Source of the DNA: Oreohelix idahoensis
Taxonomy: Eukaryota > Mollusca > Gastropoda > Stylommatophora > Oreohelicidae
Assembly: GCA_024509875.1 (NCBI GenBank)
Contig: JAMPIV010009924.1
Coordinates: 686,959 to 750,958 of the forward strand
Direction: 5' to 3'
Length of the DNA stretch: 64,000 bases
The first letter of the stretch is position 1. Each line of letters starts with the position of its first letter. The position numbers and the translations under genes were made by a program. This document shows, in pieces, positions 22,095 through 34,246 of the stretch. Below the pieces are notes generated by a model. The model ran no database searches. It saw nothing but the letters and a program-made list of their open reading frames with translations, and had not been told where the DNA came from.

Positions 22095-22837
22095 TTAAAC
22101 TTCATCCGAATCATAATCAGATGTCTCTGAGAAATTGATAATCAATCTCGGCTGAATAAAGGACAAACCATCATTCGTACAATATTCCTCTTCCTCTTGT
22201 AACACATGGTTCTCACATTTCTTCCAATAATCCCTGGCTATATTGGAGATGGCGGCTTTTGAAAGTATTTCAACATCTTTTAATTTGAACGTTCTATTTT
22301 CTGTTCCTACCTGTTCCTTAATTTTTTGTAGCCCAGACTTCAATTTCTAATTGGTTTTTTGTCAAGTGACTTGATGAATTAGGTTTATCTTCTGGACAAC
22401 GGAGGCTTCTCACAAATAAGGTTTCTACCACCAACATATTTTCTAAAAGTGTATCCCAAACTCCTAATAGTCTTCCATAGCGTAGATTTGGAAACATCAA
22501 TGTCATTATTCTTTCTTAACCAAATTTTCAATTTCCTTAAAGTCACTGCCTCATTATTGTGAAACATATTGCAAATTTCTCTGCGGATCAATTCTCTGTC
22601 AAAATTATCCACCACTCTTGGCCTAATTTTCGTGTGTAAAACACTGGAATTAGAAATTTCAGATGTCGCTATCCAGCGGTGCAATGATCGTTTGCTTATC
22701 CCCAAGGCATGAATAGTCCTCTTTTGTGGGTTTGAAATAGAATGATTTAGTTTTCCTCGAGTAGCTTCATTGCAGAAATACTTAAAATTCCTATTTGTGA
22801 TTTGCTGTAATGTCATAAAATGTACTCGCAGACTCAT
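22095..22837 (-). pseudogene. Tc1/mariner-like transposase lacking its DDE core
   Basis: The N-terminal part (22837 down to about 22400) has a helix-turn-helix region (LGISKRSLHRW) followed by RRVVDNFDRELIRREI-like and TLRKLKIWLRKN...SKSTLWKTIRSLGYTF segments and ICEKPPLSR, the usual run-up to the catalytic domain. The frame then breaks and reaches directly a C-terminal segment (ARDYWKKCENHVLQEEEEY ... LIINFSETSDYDSDEV) typical of the end of these transposases. The whole DDE region, normally about 200 residues, is absent. Assignment is from recalled family architecture. It cannot transpose itself but has intact ends. Confidence 0.65.
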
Positions 22838-25555
22838 TTTTCCTACTTAACCACACAATACTTTTTGTAGACACGCCACTGATTGACATTGTGTGCGTAA
22901 CACCGGATATAAACTGTTTTATGGTCAAGAAGTGCAATTTCACGCAATTTCACGCTAAAATCATGCAAACTGTTTGATAAACCAAACATGTGCAAATGAG
23001 GTCGTATAATTTACTGTAGACATTTCAATATGTGTGTGTGTGTGTGTGATGTGTGTTGGCAAGTAGGATTTTGATATTATATCGCAAAGAAACGAAAATT
23101 GAAACCAATGGCCGCATTTTGATGAAAAAATTAATTCATAGGGTCTATACCATTTCAAATTCATACACAAAATTTCACTTATATGCGTTATATATTCGCT
23201 GAGATATAGCATTTTGAATTTGGGCAAAGCTAGTGAAACGTGCTATAGTGCAGGCTGTGCAGCAGAAAACATACAGCAAAACCCAGTATACACTGAGTCT
23301 GAATGTGAAAGAATAAGTGAAACGAAGAAGTACTCTAATGATATTGGTGACTGGCCGAACAATATAGATGACTGTGAGCGTGAATATTGGATATCCAAGG
23401 GAAGTGAAAAATGTCAACATGTTGATAGTGCCTTCTCTTCATCCGTGCGATTGTATGACACTGAAAAGAAAACTCGATACTGTCAGAAGTCTTATTTTAC
23501 ACATATTCATAAACTTACAAACAAGCAATATGCAAGAAAATGGTTATGCTATTCAGAAAGTAAAGGCCGCCTATTCTGTTTCCCATGCAAGCTTATGAGT
23601 TCAGAATGTTCATCAAGGTTTACTGTGGAAGGGTTTAATGACTGGAAAAATGCAAGCAATCTATTGCGTCGACATGAAGAAAGCTCCTCACATAGACAAG
23701 CTTTAATTTCACTGTTGATGAGTGAAAACAAAGGTGAACGTGTCGATTCCCAACTTGTGAAACAAATGGACATTCAAGAAAAGTATTGGCACAAACTTCT
23801 AGAGCGAATAATTGAAGTTGTAAAGTTTTTAGCAGAACGAGGCCTTTCATTTCGTGGCAGTGATGAAATTGTTGGGTCCCCTTATAACGGGAATTACTTA
23901 GGGTTGTTAGAATTACTGGCCAAGTTTGACCCTTTTCTGGCAGAGCATATAAGTACTCATGCAAACAAAGGATTTGGACATACATCATATCTATCTAAAA
24001 CAACGTGTGAGGAATTCATCAATCTGATTGGATCCAGCATACTGGATCACATTCTCTGTGAAGTGAAGAAATACAAGTATTATTCCGTTTCATTGGATTC
24101 TACTCCAGATATATCTAATATGGACCAGCTGACTTTGACTCTGCGCTATGTTTTGCCATCTGGACCAGTTGAAAGATTTGTGACATTTTTGGATATGGAA
24201 GGACATAGTGCTGAACAGCTTACTAAAAGTCTACTTAATTTTTTAAAGGCAAATGACATTGATATTAAAGACTGCCGTGGTCAAAGTTATGACAACGCCA
24301 GCAACATGAGTGGCAAGTTTATAGGATTACAAGCACGAATTAAAGAGATGAATAAGTTTGCGCATTACATTCCGTGTTTTGCACATTCACTAAATTTGGT
24401 TGGAAAATGTGCTGCTGAAGGTTGTCAAGAAGCAGTCATTTTCTTTGGATTTGTTGAAAGCCTGTACACCTTCTTTTTTTGCTTCTACCTACCGGTGGGG
24501 TCTCCTTTCTACTGCATTATGTGCTGGCAGTACTCATAATAAGTCCCATTTGTCCTTTGTGAAAAGACTGTCAGATACCAGGTGGTCCGCTCGGGCAGAT
24601 GCAACAAAAGCACTTTTACACAGCTTTTCTGCAATAAAACAAGTCTTGGATGATATTTCAGATAACAATAATCAGAAGGCAGAGTGTCGTCAACAGGCTG
24701 GTGGTCTACTTTCAACCATGATGAAGTTAGAAACAGGAATAATGATCATACTGTGGGATCAAGTATTACAGCGTTTTCAATTGACCAGTGCTTCTTTGCA
24801 ATCTTCTGACCAAGATTTGAATACAGCTTGTGCACTCTATGAATCCCTGCGGGGATATATTCAAGCTATGCGGTCTACTTTTGCAGACCTAGAGCAAAAG
24901 GCCAAGGATCTGACTGAGTGTGAACATTATCAAGAACAAACTCGAAGAAAACACAAACGAAATCGAGAGTATGATGATTTCAGTAGTTCCAGCACACTTG
25001 ATCCACTTGTTGAATCTCAAACGCCTTCTCAGCAATTTAAAAGCCAAACATTTCTTGTCCTTATTGATAGCTTGCTCTCTGCCTCGTCAAAACGCCAGAA
25101 AGCTTATCAAAAGTTGAATGATGTATTTGGATTCCTTCGTCAGTTACAGTCGTTTACACATGAAGAGGTGGTAACGAGATCATCGAATCTTATTAAATCA
25201 TATCCGGAAGATCTGGAAGAAAGTCTGTGAAGAACTTGTGCAGTTTACAGAACTGTTGAAAACTGATCTTGCTTCTCATATTGGCACTACTCTAGACCTT
25301 GTAGAGTTACATTTTTACCGTTTGATAATTGACAATTCTTTGGAGTCTTGTTTTCCAAATGTAGAAATCGCCTTGCGCATCTATTTGTCACTAATGGTAA
25401 CCAACTGCAGTGGAGAACGATCATTTTCAAAACTGAAACTTATTAAAAATGAACTAAGGAGCACCATGGGTCAAAAGAGATTGAACAATCTCACACTAAT
25501 GAGCATTGAACATAAACTTCTGCGTGAAATTGATACATCCTATATCATCAACAAA

Positions 25556-25765
25556 CCAACGGGCTGATCACCCGTTTGCCAGTCACTTCGATTACGGAAA
25601 CAACGGCAGATGGATTGATTTGCCGTTGCCCTAAAGACGCCATTAGGCGTGATGGGAAACAATGGCAAAAAAACCCTATCTGCTGTTGCCCTAAGACGCC
25701 ACTAGGCGTAATGGCCACTGACTGCTTTGACGGTCGGTGGCTAAGGATGGAAGAAGAAGAAGAAG
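25556..25765 (+). mobile_element. SINE copy 2 (full length), LINE-derived tail
   Basis: Flanked by a 14-bp duplication, ATATCATCAACAAA (25542-25555) and ATATCATCAATAAA (25766-25779), one mismatch. It begins CCAACGGGCTGATCACCCG, continues with TGCCAGTCACTTCGATTACGG (a weak B-box-like TTCGATTAC), then two imperfect copies of a GTTGCCCTAAGACGCC block, and ends in GGCTAAGGATGGAAGAAGAAG. It lies just after the hAT transposase stop region. Confidence 0.9.
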
Positions 25766-25979
25766 ATATCATCAATAAATTTGCTCATGCTAAATGTAGA
25801 AACATTAATATTTAAACAATAATGTTGACTGTGTTGTTACTTTTGATAATGATAATTACTATGCAAATTAAAAATGTATGTGTTCAAATATATTTGTGTT
25901 GTTTTATTGTTTTTTTTTAAATATAGGGCCCCTTTCTTAACATATGCTACAGGCCCCGTACTAGCTTAATCCGGCCCTG

Positions 25980-27240
25980 CTTACTATAGCTGTTTGCTCC
26001 CAATAAAGGTTACTGAGTATTCTTATATCTTTTCCATCAATGCCTATGTCTTCGAGGCATTCAATTATTTTCTCATGATGGACTCTGTCAAAAGCCTTCT
26101 TATAGTCAATGAAGCACATGTACATACTGTTTTGGACCTCTGTATATTTTTCTGCTAATATTCTTAGGCAAAATATTGCCTCTCTTGTTCCGCTGTTCCG
26201 TCTAAAACTAAACTGTTCTTCTTGGATTTCGCTGTCTACCTTACTTTTTATTCTTTCCTGTATGATTTTGAGCAGTATCTTAATTGCATGACTCATCAGG
26301 CTGATTGTTATGAAGTCTGAACATTCTGTTGCATTATGTTTTTTTGGGCAATGTTATAAAGACTGATGTCTTCATGTCGTGTGGTATATAACCTGTATTG
26401 TATATATCGTTGCATAGATCTGTGATTGTATCTATACCAAAGCTCTCCAGGGCTTCTATCATTTCAATTTTTATGTTATCCATGCCTGCTGATTTTCCTT
26501 TTTGTATCATATATATGGCATTCTCTACTTCTGATCTGAGAATGTTTGGGCCTTCATTAGAATCTGGTGATGGTTTTTTACCTCTGTTGTACTCGAATAG
26601 TTCTTTTACGTATTCTGCCCATCTGTTTCATATGTCTTTCTCATCAACATGTTTGTTCTTGATACAGCTTCCTCCTTGTGCAAACCACGACCTATTTGAT
26701 AATTTCTTTATTTCTTCATGCATATCTCTTGTCATGTGCTTTGCTTCCAAGTCTTCTATTTCCTTGCATTTGGTTTCTATTCACCGTTCTTTTGCTTGTC
26801 TACACATAGTACGTATGTCATTGTCTATTGTTTTATATTCTGGAGTGTTTTTTGCTTTCTTTCTTTCTGCCATTTTACTCAAGATGTCATTTGTCATCCA
26901 AATTTGATTTTTCTTAGGCTCCTTTTTAGGTAAATTTGCATTTGCTGATTGTATGCTTGTTTTTAAGCATTCCCAATTTGTGGTTACTTTTTCTTCTGGG
27001 TTTTCTCTTCTATACTGCACCATGCTTTCTGTCAGTAACTGTTGATATTTATTTTTGACGTCGATTGTCTTTCTCAGAATGCTCCCTTTCAACACAAGTT
27101 GAGGAACACTCTTCATTATACACTTCCTTACTCATTAGAGGAGTTGCCTCTTCCCTGTTAATGTGTACAGTAGATTCTTCCCCAGGGGAAAGAGAGTTCT
27201 CTACATATCGGTTCTTATCTTTTGGTTGTGATCTCATTAC
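25980..27240 (-). pseudogene. RTE-like LINE ORF2, inter-domain and RT start
   Basis: Minus-strand fragments: RSQPKDKNRY... at 27049-27237, MAERKKAKNTPEYKTIDND at 26781-27116, then degenerate sequence, then the RT start at 25961-26296 with LLKIIQERIKSKVDSEIQEE, FRRNSGTREAIFCLRIL and FIDYKKAFDRVHHEKIIECL. The frame shifts at several points. Translation is cut at SNLYWEQTA by the hAT insertion; the continuation is at 19931-20656. Confidence 0.75.
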
Positions 27241-27655
27241 ATTCTGTAGGATGTACGTGGTAAGGCTCCAATCTCTTCCACGGTGGCTAGCCGTTGTCTT
27301 TTTCTATGCCCGACACGCCTCTAGTGCGCCACGCACTTTGCTGTTCCGCTTTGCGAGCCGTTGATCTTCTTAGATTCCTCCGCCTCACTCACCGTCTCAG
27401 TCTTTGTGTACTAGGGATGGACATTCCCTTGAGTAAGATTACTCCTACTCCACTCATGTAGTTTAGCCAGTCAGCCAAGACTGTTGCCCGAGATGTGGCC
27501 ACCGCCGTACACAAGCGGTATTCGTGGAGCCATACATGAGCTAGATAAAGAGAGGAGAACGAAATATATATACATGGTTCACGGTCTTAAATTTGCTTTT
27601 CTTGCTTGTCTTATGCGCCTCACTTTGTTAAACAAGTCTAATGTTAATATTTTTA
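27241..27655. other. No recognised gene
   Basis: Sequence between the RTE-like LINE and the second solo-LTR-like element. It may include more of the LINE's decayed 5' part. The phrase GGACATTCCCTTGAGTAAG and onward looks like a separate dispersed repeat but has no partner in the window. Confidence 0.4.
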
Positions 27656-27660
27656 GTAGA

Positions 27661-30600
27661 TGTCACGGATTGCCTCCCCTGCTTTGCTGTAGGGGTCCAA
27701 CAATGACCAAAACGCAAGAGTATCTAAAATGGGTCGTCGAAGGTGGCTACCTTCGCACAAGATTACTCTTGGCAGAGATGTAGATAGAAGTGTAATTAAG
27801 CTTCTGTCCTAAGGGAGCATTCACAAGATAATTCAGAAGTCAAGAACAATGCTGCTTAGCGCTGAACATTTGTTAACTTATATCTGTCCGTCGCCTTTTG
27901 TGAAGGATTTATGCAATGGTTTTTAGCCCGTTCAAGCCGCCAGCTGAGTTAATTCAGCGAATTTCCTCTTATAATGGTATAGCTCTGTTTAGAGGTAAAT
28001 ATATGTCTAGATGTATATATGTATATTAAATATTCTGGCTCATACGTTTGCTTTCATACATGTAATAACTGAATAAACAACTATTGTTTAGTTTTAAAAC
28101 AACAGCTAACAAATTTAATAATCAATTAGTATTAACTGTTTAAAATAAATGAAATGCTGGTGAATTTTATATTTGAATCAAATTTACTCTTCACGGAGAT
28201 TTAAGGTGAGGATATAGTTCAGAAAAATTTTGTCCGGTTGCTGGTGCCTTTTTATAAGCACTTAACGTTTAGGTGAGTCATGCAGATGTGGTTTTCGTCA
28301 CTTCTTGGTGATGGGGGAACTTCTTCACACAACTTGTCCGATTTAGGCGGTTGGTGTGGATTCCCTGCTTTTCACTCACAACTAGCTTCGTTCCACGAAC
28401 TTTTAAGACAAAATGAAAAACAAATGCCTCTTCTAAGTACATTTGTGGGCTGCCAATTAACAGGCGCATTCTCGCTGCCCACCTACCAATGTTAATCTCT
28501 CAGAAGAATTAAATTCCCGAGTACACAGTGTAGCTCAGGGAAGATGATTAAAAATCACCAATATTCTTCCGGGTATTAAACTGGGAAAATGTGTCTGGAC
28601 GGCGCGAATAATGAGTTGCCTGAATTACAATTAACAAAGTGCATATATCTCACACAATATTATACACTTTAGGCACATGTGATGTAACTATCAGTCATCC
28701 CTGTTCCATTCGGAGTCTGGGGTCACCTCTGCTATCGGTTTTTCGTACCACTAGCCAGAAAAAACCACAAGCGCTTGCTGTAGTGGTTTATGAATGTACT
28801 ATTTTCGTATGGTGAGGTTGCCAGCCTCATATATAACCACTTAGCAAGAAAAACATGTCCAATTGACGTTTGTAATATAAATGTGACACTTACCCAAATT
28901 GGGTTATACACAATCTCCTCGCACATTTTAGAATGGACACGAGCAATTTAGGTTATATGCTCTCGAATCACTTGGTCTGGAAATTTTGAATCCCTTTTAT
29001 GACGGGTGAATCTGCGAAACACTTGGTCTGGGAAAGTTTCTCTTATGACGGATGATCCAATTCCTTAGGTATCCAGTCCAATAGTTAAAGTCCTAGTCCC
29101 TTACGTTTTTCAGAGTTTTGTATTTATAAAGGCGGGCTTACTTTTTAAGGTTTTAAGTTTCCCAAATACTTCGATCTGTCACTTATAAGTACGGAATTCT
29201 AGGTCCGATTCTTCTTTTACTCTGGCTTTTGGGAGTTGCTCGTTTGAAATTGCGAAGCTGTCTTTGTTCTGTGTCTCTGATTTCGCTAGATTATATCTCT
29301 CATTCTCAGCTCAAAACACAGACTTTCGCCGAAATTTCCAATGCAATTCAATGTTTATTCCGGACCTCAAATCGAACCAATCGAATCTCTTTAGCACTGG
29401 GTTGGGGTGTCTAATTTCAAAATATCCCCCACGTGTTTTAAAATATTACGTTTAATATTCCAACGCGTGACCTCTTTCAAATCATTCGGTAATATTTCCG
29501 CCAACATCTTTATGCAACTTCACACACAAACATGTGAACTATCCTGGCTAATGAGAGGTTACAGCAAGTGAGCTTGAAACTACACAGGGAAAAGACAAAG
29601 ATTATGAGAATAAATGCAAAAAATGATAACAAGATTGAACTTGAAGAAACACCACTACAGGATGTAGAATCGTACACATATTTTGGTAGTAATATAGGCA
29701 AAGTTGGAGAGACAGACAATGATATCAAAATAAGAATACAAAAAGCAAGAGGCGCTTTCATTGCACTGGGAAATATATTGAGAACAAGAGAAATCAAGTC
29801 CAACACGAAAATAAGAATCTTCAACTCAAATGTCAAGTCAGTCCTATTGTATGGCTCTGAGACATGGAGAGCAACAAAAACAACAACTAAAAAGCTACAG
29901 ACTTTTATAAACGGGTGCTTGTGTAGAATAGAAGAACTGAAATGGTATGGCAAAGTCACAAATGTGGAATTGATGACAAGAACCAAAAAAGTGCCAGTGG
30001 AACAAGAGCTGAGAAGAAGACGCTGGCGATGGATAGGACACACATTGAGAACACCTGTTGATAGTATTACAAGGCAGTTCTTGTTCTGGAATCCACAGGG
30101 AAAGAGAAACAGAGGTAGAACAAACAAAAACACATGGAGAAGAGAGCTGGATACAGAGGTAAAAATGATGAGGAAAACATGGAAAGAACTTGAGCGGATG
30201 GCACGGGACAGGAAGACCTTGCATGTGTTTGTTGAAGGCCTATGCTCCTCGGGGAGCTAAAGGGTATTGATTGATTGATTGATCCTGGCTAATGCCTTCC
30301 ACCAAGATTAACTACCAAGACGACAGGGACCAGCGGATGCGATAATCTAATTATCACCTGTGGGTGGGAATCACACAGACTGATTTCTCAGGCATCAAAT
30401 CTGGCCTTCCTTTGTGTCTATCGGGCGAGACCGTGCTAACCCAGGTGGTCAGACTGATTCAGTTGATAAGCGTATCACCCGCTGAGGTCAGTAATTACCC
30501 TGGTGGAACGTAACCAGTCTGGGATCGGCTTCAGAGCACAATGTAAAAGATGAAGAAAGTCTCATAGCAGATACTTCCGTAAGGGAGTTGAGTGTTAGAG

Positions 30601-30769
30601 ACTTCACCCTACTGATCCAACATAGAGAGTAAAAAGAATGAAAAGGCATGATTTATGCCAAATAAAAGCGATTGGTGAGAAAAATTAAGAAAAAGAAACA
30701 AATGATACTGCCGTAGGGCTGAAAGTGTGAGAGATCACACAAAAGAGCATGTTCAGACGTTCTGTCACA
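27661..30769 (+). mobile_element. Solo-LTR-like element, ~2.4 kb, TSD GTAGA
   Basis: Starts TGTCACGGATTGCCTCC and ends TCTGTCACA, flanked by the 5-bp duplication GTAGA at 27656-27660 and 30770-30774. It aligns with 13758-16597 along its length, including AGTCTGGGGTCACCTCTGCT (about 28710) and AGCATAGAGAGTAAA-type sequence near the end. Removing the LINE at 29554-30281 leaves about 2.37 kb. It has no gag or pol. Different duplications at the two loci show independent insertions, not two ends of one element. Divergence between the copies looks substantial, so both are old. Confidence 0.78.
29554..30281 (+). mobile_element. 5'-truncated APE-type LINE with (TTGA)n tail
   Basis: Flanked by the exact 13-bp duplication ATCCTGGCTAATG at 29541-29553 and 30282-30294. 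The frame is open from 29568 to 30260: SLKLHREKTKIMRINAKN, YTYFGSNIGKVG, SVLLYGSETWRATK, RRRRWRWIGHTLRTPVDS and KRNRGRTNKNTWRREL, ending VFVEGLCSSGS. The 3' tail is TTGATTGATTGATTGA. It is a different family from the one at 325. It contains only the C-terminal domain after the RT palm, and is inserted in the second solo-LTR-like element. Confidence 0.88.
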
Positions 30770-31091
30770 GTAGACAATAGAGAAATGTTACTATTTAAAG
30801 TAGACGCTAAGGTAATGATAATGTTCGAAGTAGACAGTAGAGTAAAAACTTAATATCTTTAGAAGACGACAGGCTAATATTATTGTTATAAGTTGACCAT
30901 AAGGTAATTGTTATGAGTAAAATTCATAACATGTGTGTCGAAATCATTAGATGGTTCGACAAGGCTTCTCGTTTGTTTATTATATGTAGTCCTTGGTAAC
31001 ACAGGAAGTGACGTCATTGCCTCGAAGTGCAGATGGGCAGACGTCAAAGTTGCCATTGGCAGACGTGAGAGATCGGCTGCTAGAGACTTCA

Positions 31092-31581
31092 ATGTGATTA
31101 GTTATGGCGAGTGGACGCATGTCTCTGAGCTCATGAAATATATTTATATTGTGCTGTGTCAAATCCCTATGATGTTCCAGCACTAGATCATCAAAATGCT
31201 TATGTGAGATGTTATCTAGTTATATTTTACAATGGAGAATGGATTCTGTTGAAAAAGTGAGTCTGAATTAAATAAACTTTGAAATCGATCTAACGACAGT
31301 GTTTCGAGCTACGACAGTACAGAGACCCTTTTATGACTGCATAAAGAATGCCATGATATATTGGCTGGATGTGTATATGAAAAATGGAGCAGCGTCTCAA
31401 TTGATATTAAACATTTGTAATCGTGCCACTTCGCCTTTCAACGACTTTACTATGGCAGTTTGATGTGGATTGTGTGCGGTGGTCTTGTTGTAAAACCCTA
31501 GAAGTGTCTTGGCCAGTGTAACCAGACGGTTACCACCGATGAACATAATAAGAATATAAATTTAAAAGACCCCGTTGCGCA
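31092..31581 (+). repeat. LTR (3' part) of the gag-only Gmr1-like relic, left copy
   Basis: Direct repeat of 35755-36232: shared from a GTTATGGCGAGTGGA-like start, through CAAATCCCTATGATGTTCC, to AAAAGACCCCGTTGCGCA. It lies about 2.7 kb upstream of a gag relic in the same orientation. The true 5' end of the left LTR is probably further left (between about 30.8 and 31.09 kb), because the right copy has lost its beginning. Confidence 0.7.
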
Positions 31582-34246
31582 ATAATTTGGAGGCCTCAAG
31601 CCGGGATCCTGAAGTGATGTCAGGAAATTTTTTTCAAGTCTTGGATTTCGTTTTTCTGCACATGTCAGAAGTTTTCAAGATGGCGGTGTGTATCGGCTGC
31701 TGACTGCTTTGCTAATCCTAACCCTGGTCAACACGGAGTTTGTATCTTCGTTTCTTGTGAAAGAGGCTGAAACCAGGAGGATTTTTTTGTCTGGCATACA
31801 GATAAGTATATTTATAGATCCATGCAGCTTGTAATTTAAAGAATCTAGTTTGCCAGAGTTCTTTTTACTTATGTTATATGTAATTTTGTGCATCTATATG
31901 TTTTTGAATTAAGCGGGTCGGCTGGAGGGACATGTGAATTTGCTATACCTCTATGGACGGTCGTAAATTCATAGGCGTTCTTTAGTTTTTGCATCTGATT
32001 TTTTCAAATTAAGGGACCGGCGTACATAGCTGAGTGTTACTGCCTTAATTGAATTAACCAGATTCATTATTTGTCTAGCCGTGAAGGTCCTGTTATTTTG
32101 TCAGTTTGTTATTGTTGTTAATATAGCAAAGTAAATTGCTGGAGAGGTTATGATGGTAAAAGATAAGAATGATAGAGTTAGATGTGTTAACCGTGTGAGG
32201 TCAAGCTATGTAAGACATTGAATCTAGTGGTTGAAGAAGATGAATTCTCAAGGGACCTAACGCTACCTCTCAAGATCTCACACGGTGCTGTAAATTACTT
32301 CTAATGTATGGTGTTTGATGTGGCTAGTGTCTAGGGGATGTAATGAAATGATGGTACATCAAAACAACACAGTATAACTCTCTAATAGAATCTTAATAAC
32401 TCTGTTGTTTAGTTTTCAATTTGGAACTATTTTTTTTACAATTTATTGTGCCTGTCCTGCAATCTCTTTTGGACAGGTCTTTTAAAACTGAAGAAAATGT
32501 ATGTTACACTGAAAAGTGAACTGAAAATAAGGACTCTTGGTCCAACAATAATACTATTAATATTAAAATGTTCCGTAAGGTGTTTCACAGCCTGTTAAGT
32601 AATAATTAATAATGTGAGTCAGTTATTGGAGAGACTGTTTATGTCATCATTTCCCCGAGAGTTTCTGTTAATGGGTAGGGAAACAGTTTTCTCCAGATAA
32701 AGTGTCAGATTGCCCAGATTGTGGCACATAACCTGAAATTTCCTTCGTGAAGATACAATCGATTCGATATGGCTCTGTAAAGAACATCAGCTCTCAGAGC
32801 TCCACTTGATAATTATTATACAGAATACGCTGTACTGGAGACGTTACTGTCTTCACTCGTACTTCAGCTTTCCTGTCACCGGCTGGTAACAGGAAATAAA
32901 ACCCTGCAACATAACAGACACCCTGGCCTGTTCATATCTGTTATATTTTTCCCTCAACTCTCTACATGACATGATGGGGTTCAGCCTCGTGTGCATTACA
33001 AGTGCACCAGCCCCTAAGTTTTTTTGAACTCACATCATATTGTGACCACCTCTCAGGTCCATATGGCAGATACGCCACCGTCATTTTACATAGTCTTCTT
33101 CAACACAATTTAATAGGAGTATGTACATCTCCTTATATGCATATAATTTTCTTCTATTACAAAATATAAACGCTCCAGGCAATCAATAGTGTTCAGCAAA
33201 CACAGAGGTTTGCTATTTTACTTTAGTCCTACAATAATTTTTAATTCCAACATTGCAATATTCAAACATAAATCAAATAGATATACCCAAACTGTCTCTT
33301 TAGGCATGTCATACACTTCCCACTTTTTGCCGTTGCACATATTACATAATAATATAGATATTCTTCTTACCAGAATTCAATGAAATAAGCACAGGTGTGA
33401 TGGATGGCACAAATTCAGCTTTGCTGCTGGCTAGACTATGACAAATACTTTTTAGTTTTAGTTACAAATAAAAGTCAAACTTCTAGGATCACATCGACCT
33501 GCTTCAGGGACAGCTTTCTACAAAATGGCAAAAACCTAACTAAGTTTTCCATAATATAAAATGCGTTCGTTTATGCGCCCCCCCCCCCCCCCTGTTTTAT
33601 TCTTACTATCTTTCTTGGAACAACTAAGCTTGTCGTTTTTCAAAATTTTTACTGTTAACCCTTGACGGGCGAGTTATAAAACCCAATACCACTAGCGCGG
33701 CAATAAGGTTTCACACTACGTTCGTATCTCCATTCGATGACTGGCGCGGGGAAAGAAGACGCGTTACAACTTTACTATTTCTATTTATACTCATATTATT
33801 TTGACTTTTACCTATAATTAATGATTCTATCGATGTATCAATGCACTTTATGACAGTTAAGTTAATTGCAATTTTATTTAGTTATTCTGCATTATTGTTT
33901 GTGAGATTGCTGGTCTATTCTTGCTATCCCTCGGTTATTAGATGTCATAGATGTTGTAAAATTGTGCTTGTCTTGTCATAAGTGTGATAGAGCTAAAATT
34001 TTTTCATTTTTACAATTCATACAGTTCTGCCTTGATTTTTTTCATTAGTATTATCTTGATTTGGCTCTTTCACTGTATTTTGTCATCTTGTTCGTATCTA
34101 TTTTTTGCTCCTACTATAACATCTATATTTACATGCAGTTAATTACTTTTGAGTGGTGAAATAATTATTGATCATATTGCTTACATATTGATTATATAAT
34201 ATTTGCATTGTTATTGTACAATTTGCAGTCACAATAATAGTGAATA
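31582..34246. other. Leader region of the Gmr1-like relic
   Basis: AT-rich, non-coding, between the left LTR and gag. The intact Gmr1-like element at 55334 also has a long non-coding leader, though shorter. A C-run occurs at about 33578-33592. The extra ~1 kb may include unrecognised insertions. Confidence 0.45.

Larger units (their letters stand above)
21170..23243 (-). mobile_element. IS630/Tc1/mariner-type transposon, internally deleted
   Basis: Termini are perfect inverted repeats of at least 20 bases (GCACGTTTCACTAGCTTTGC at the left, its complement at the right). They are flanked by TA at 21168-21169 and 23244-23245. TA duplication plus such ends define the superfamily. It inserted into the transposase gene of the hAT element. 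Its own transposase is on the minus strand and lacks the catalytic core. It carries a 408-bp retroinsertion at 21544-21951; without that it would be about 1.65 kb. Confidence 0.9.
20978..25567 (+). pseudogene. hAT transposase, zf-TTF and dimerization domains, broken
   Basis: Coding is in pieces. 20978-21169 is a basic N-terminus (SGSEKRKAKEEKERR). From 23246 follow a TTF-type zinc finger (WLCYSESKGRLFCFPCKL ... LRRHEESSSHRQAL), the catalytic-core start (YSVSLDSTPDISNMDQLTL), a CRGQSYDNASNMSG region and ACFAHSLNL-like sequence. A one-base shift in the T-run at about 24474-24480 leads to KRLSDTRWSARADA. A second one-base shift near 25228 leads to the C-terminal dimerization domain (VTNCSGERSFSKLKLIKNELRSTM). 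Loss of frame at two sites plus the Tc1-like insertion make it a pseudogene. Homologous host proteins are often annotated as zinc finger MYM-type protein 1-like. Confidence 0.88.
20665..25979 (+). mobile_element. hAT superfamily transposon (ZMYM1-like), TSD CTTACTAT
   Basis: Bounded by an exact 8-bp duplication, CTTACTAT, at 20657-20664 and 25980-25987. Termini are inverted: CAGAGCCGGATTAA at the left and the complement CAGGGCCGGATTAA at the right, a typical hAT end. Subterminal GCATATGCTAC / CATATGCTAC words are also mirrored. It sits inside the RT domain of the RTE-like LINE. It is itself interrupted by a Tc1/mariner-like element (21170-23243) and a SINE (25556-25765); without them it would be about 3.0 kb. 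Confidence 0.92.
18781..27240 (-). mobile_element. RTE-like LINE split by nested insertions
   Basis: The minus-strand LINE survives as four blocks: 25988-27240 (inter-domain region and RT start), 19931-20664 (RT end and C-terminal domain), 18781-18894 (3' end with RRWRSIIANLRCGD) and a TA-repeat tail. The sister copy at 54249-55333 shows the uninterrupted order for the shared part, and joining the blocks gives that order. Motifs include EEQFSFRRNSGTREAIF, FIDYKKAFDRVHHEK and ILSNLYWEQTA just before the hAT insertion, then YVYLGHIITE after it. About 95 bases present in the sister copy are missing at the junction with the RLE LINE. The element is dead. Confidence 0.8.

Noticed and set aside
31582..31612. 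A tRNA primer-binding site after the left LTR of the relic (TTGGAGGCCTC...)
   Set aside because: The complement ends in CCA, but the rest does not give a recognisable tRNA T-arm; too weak to call.
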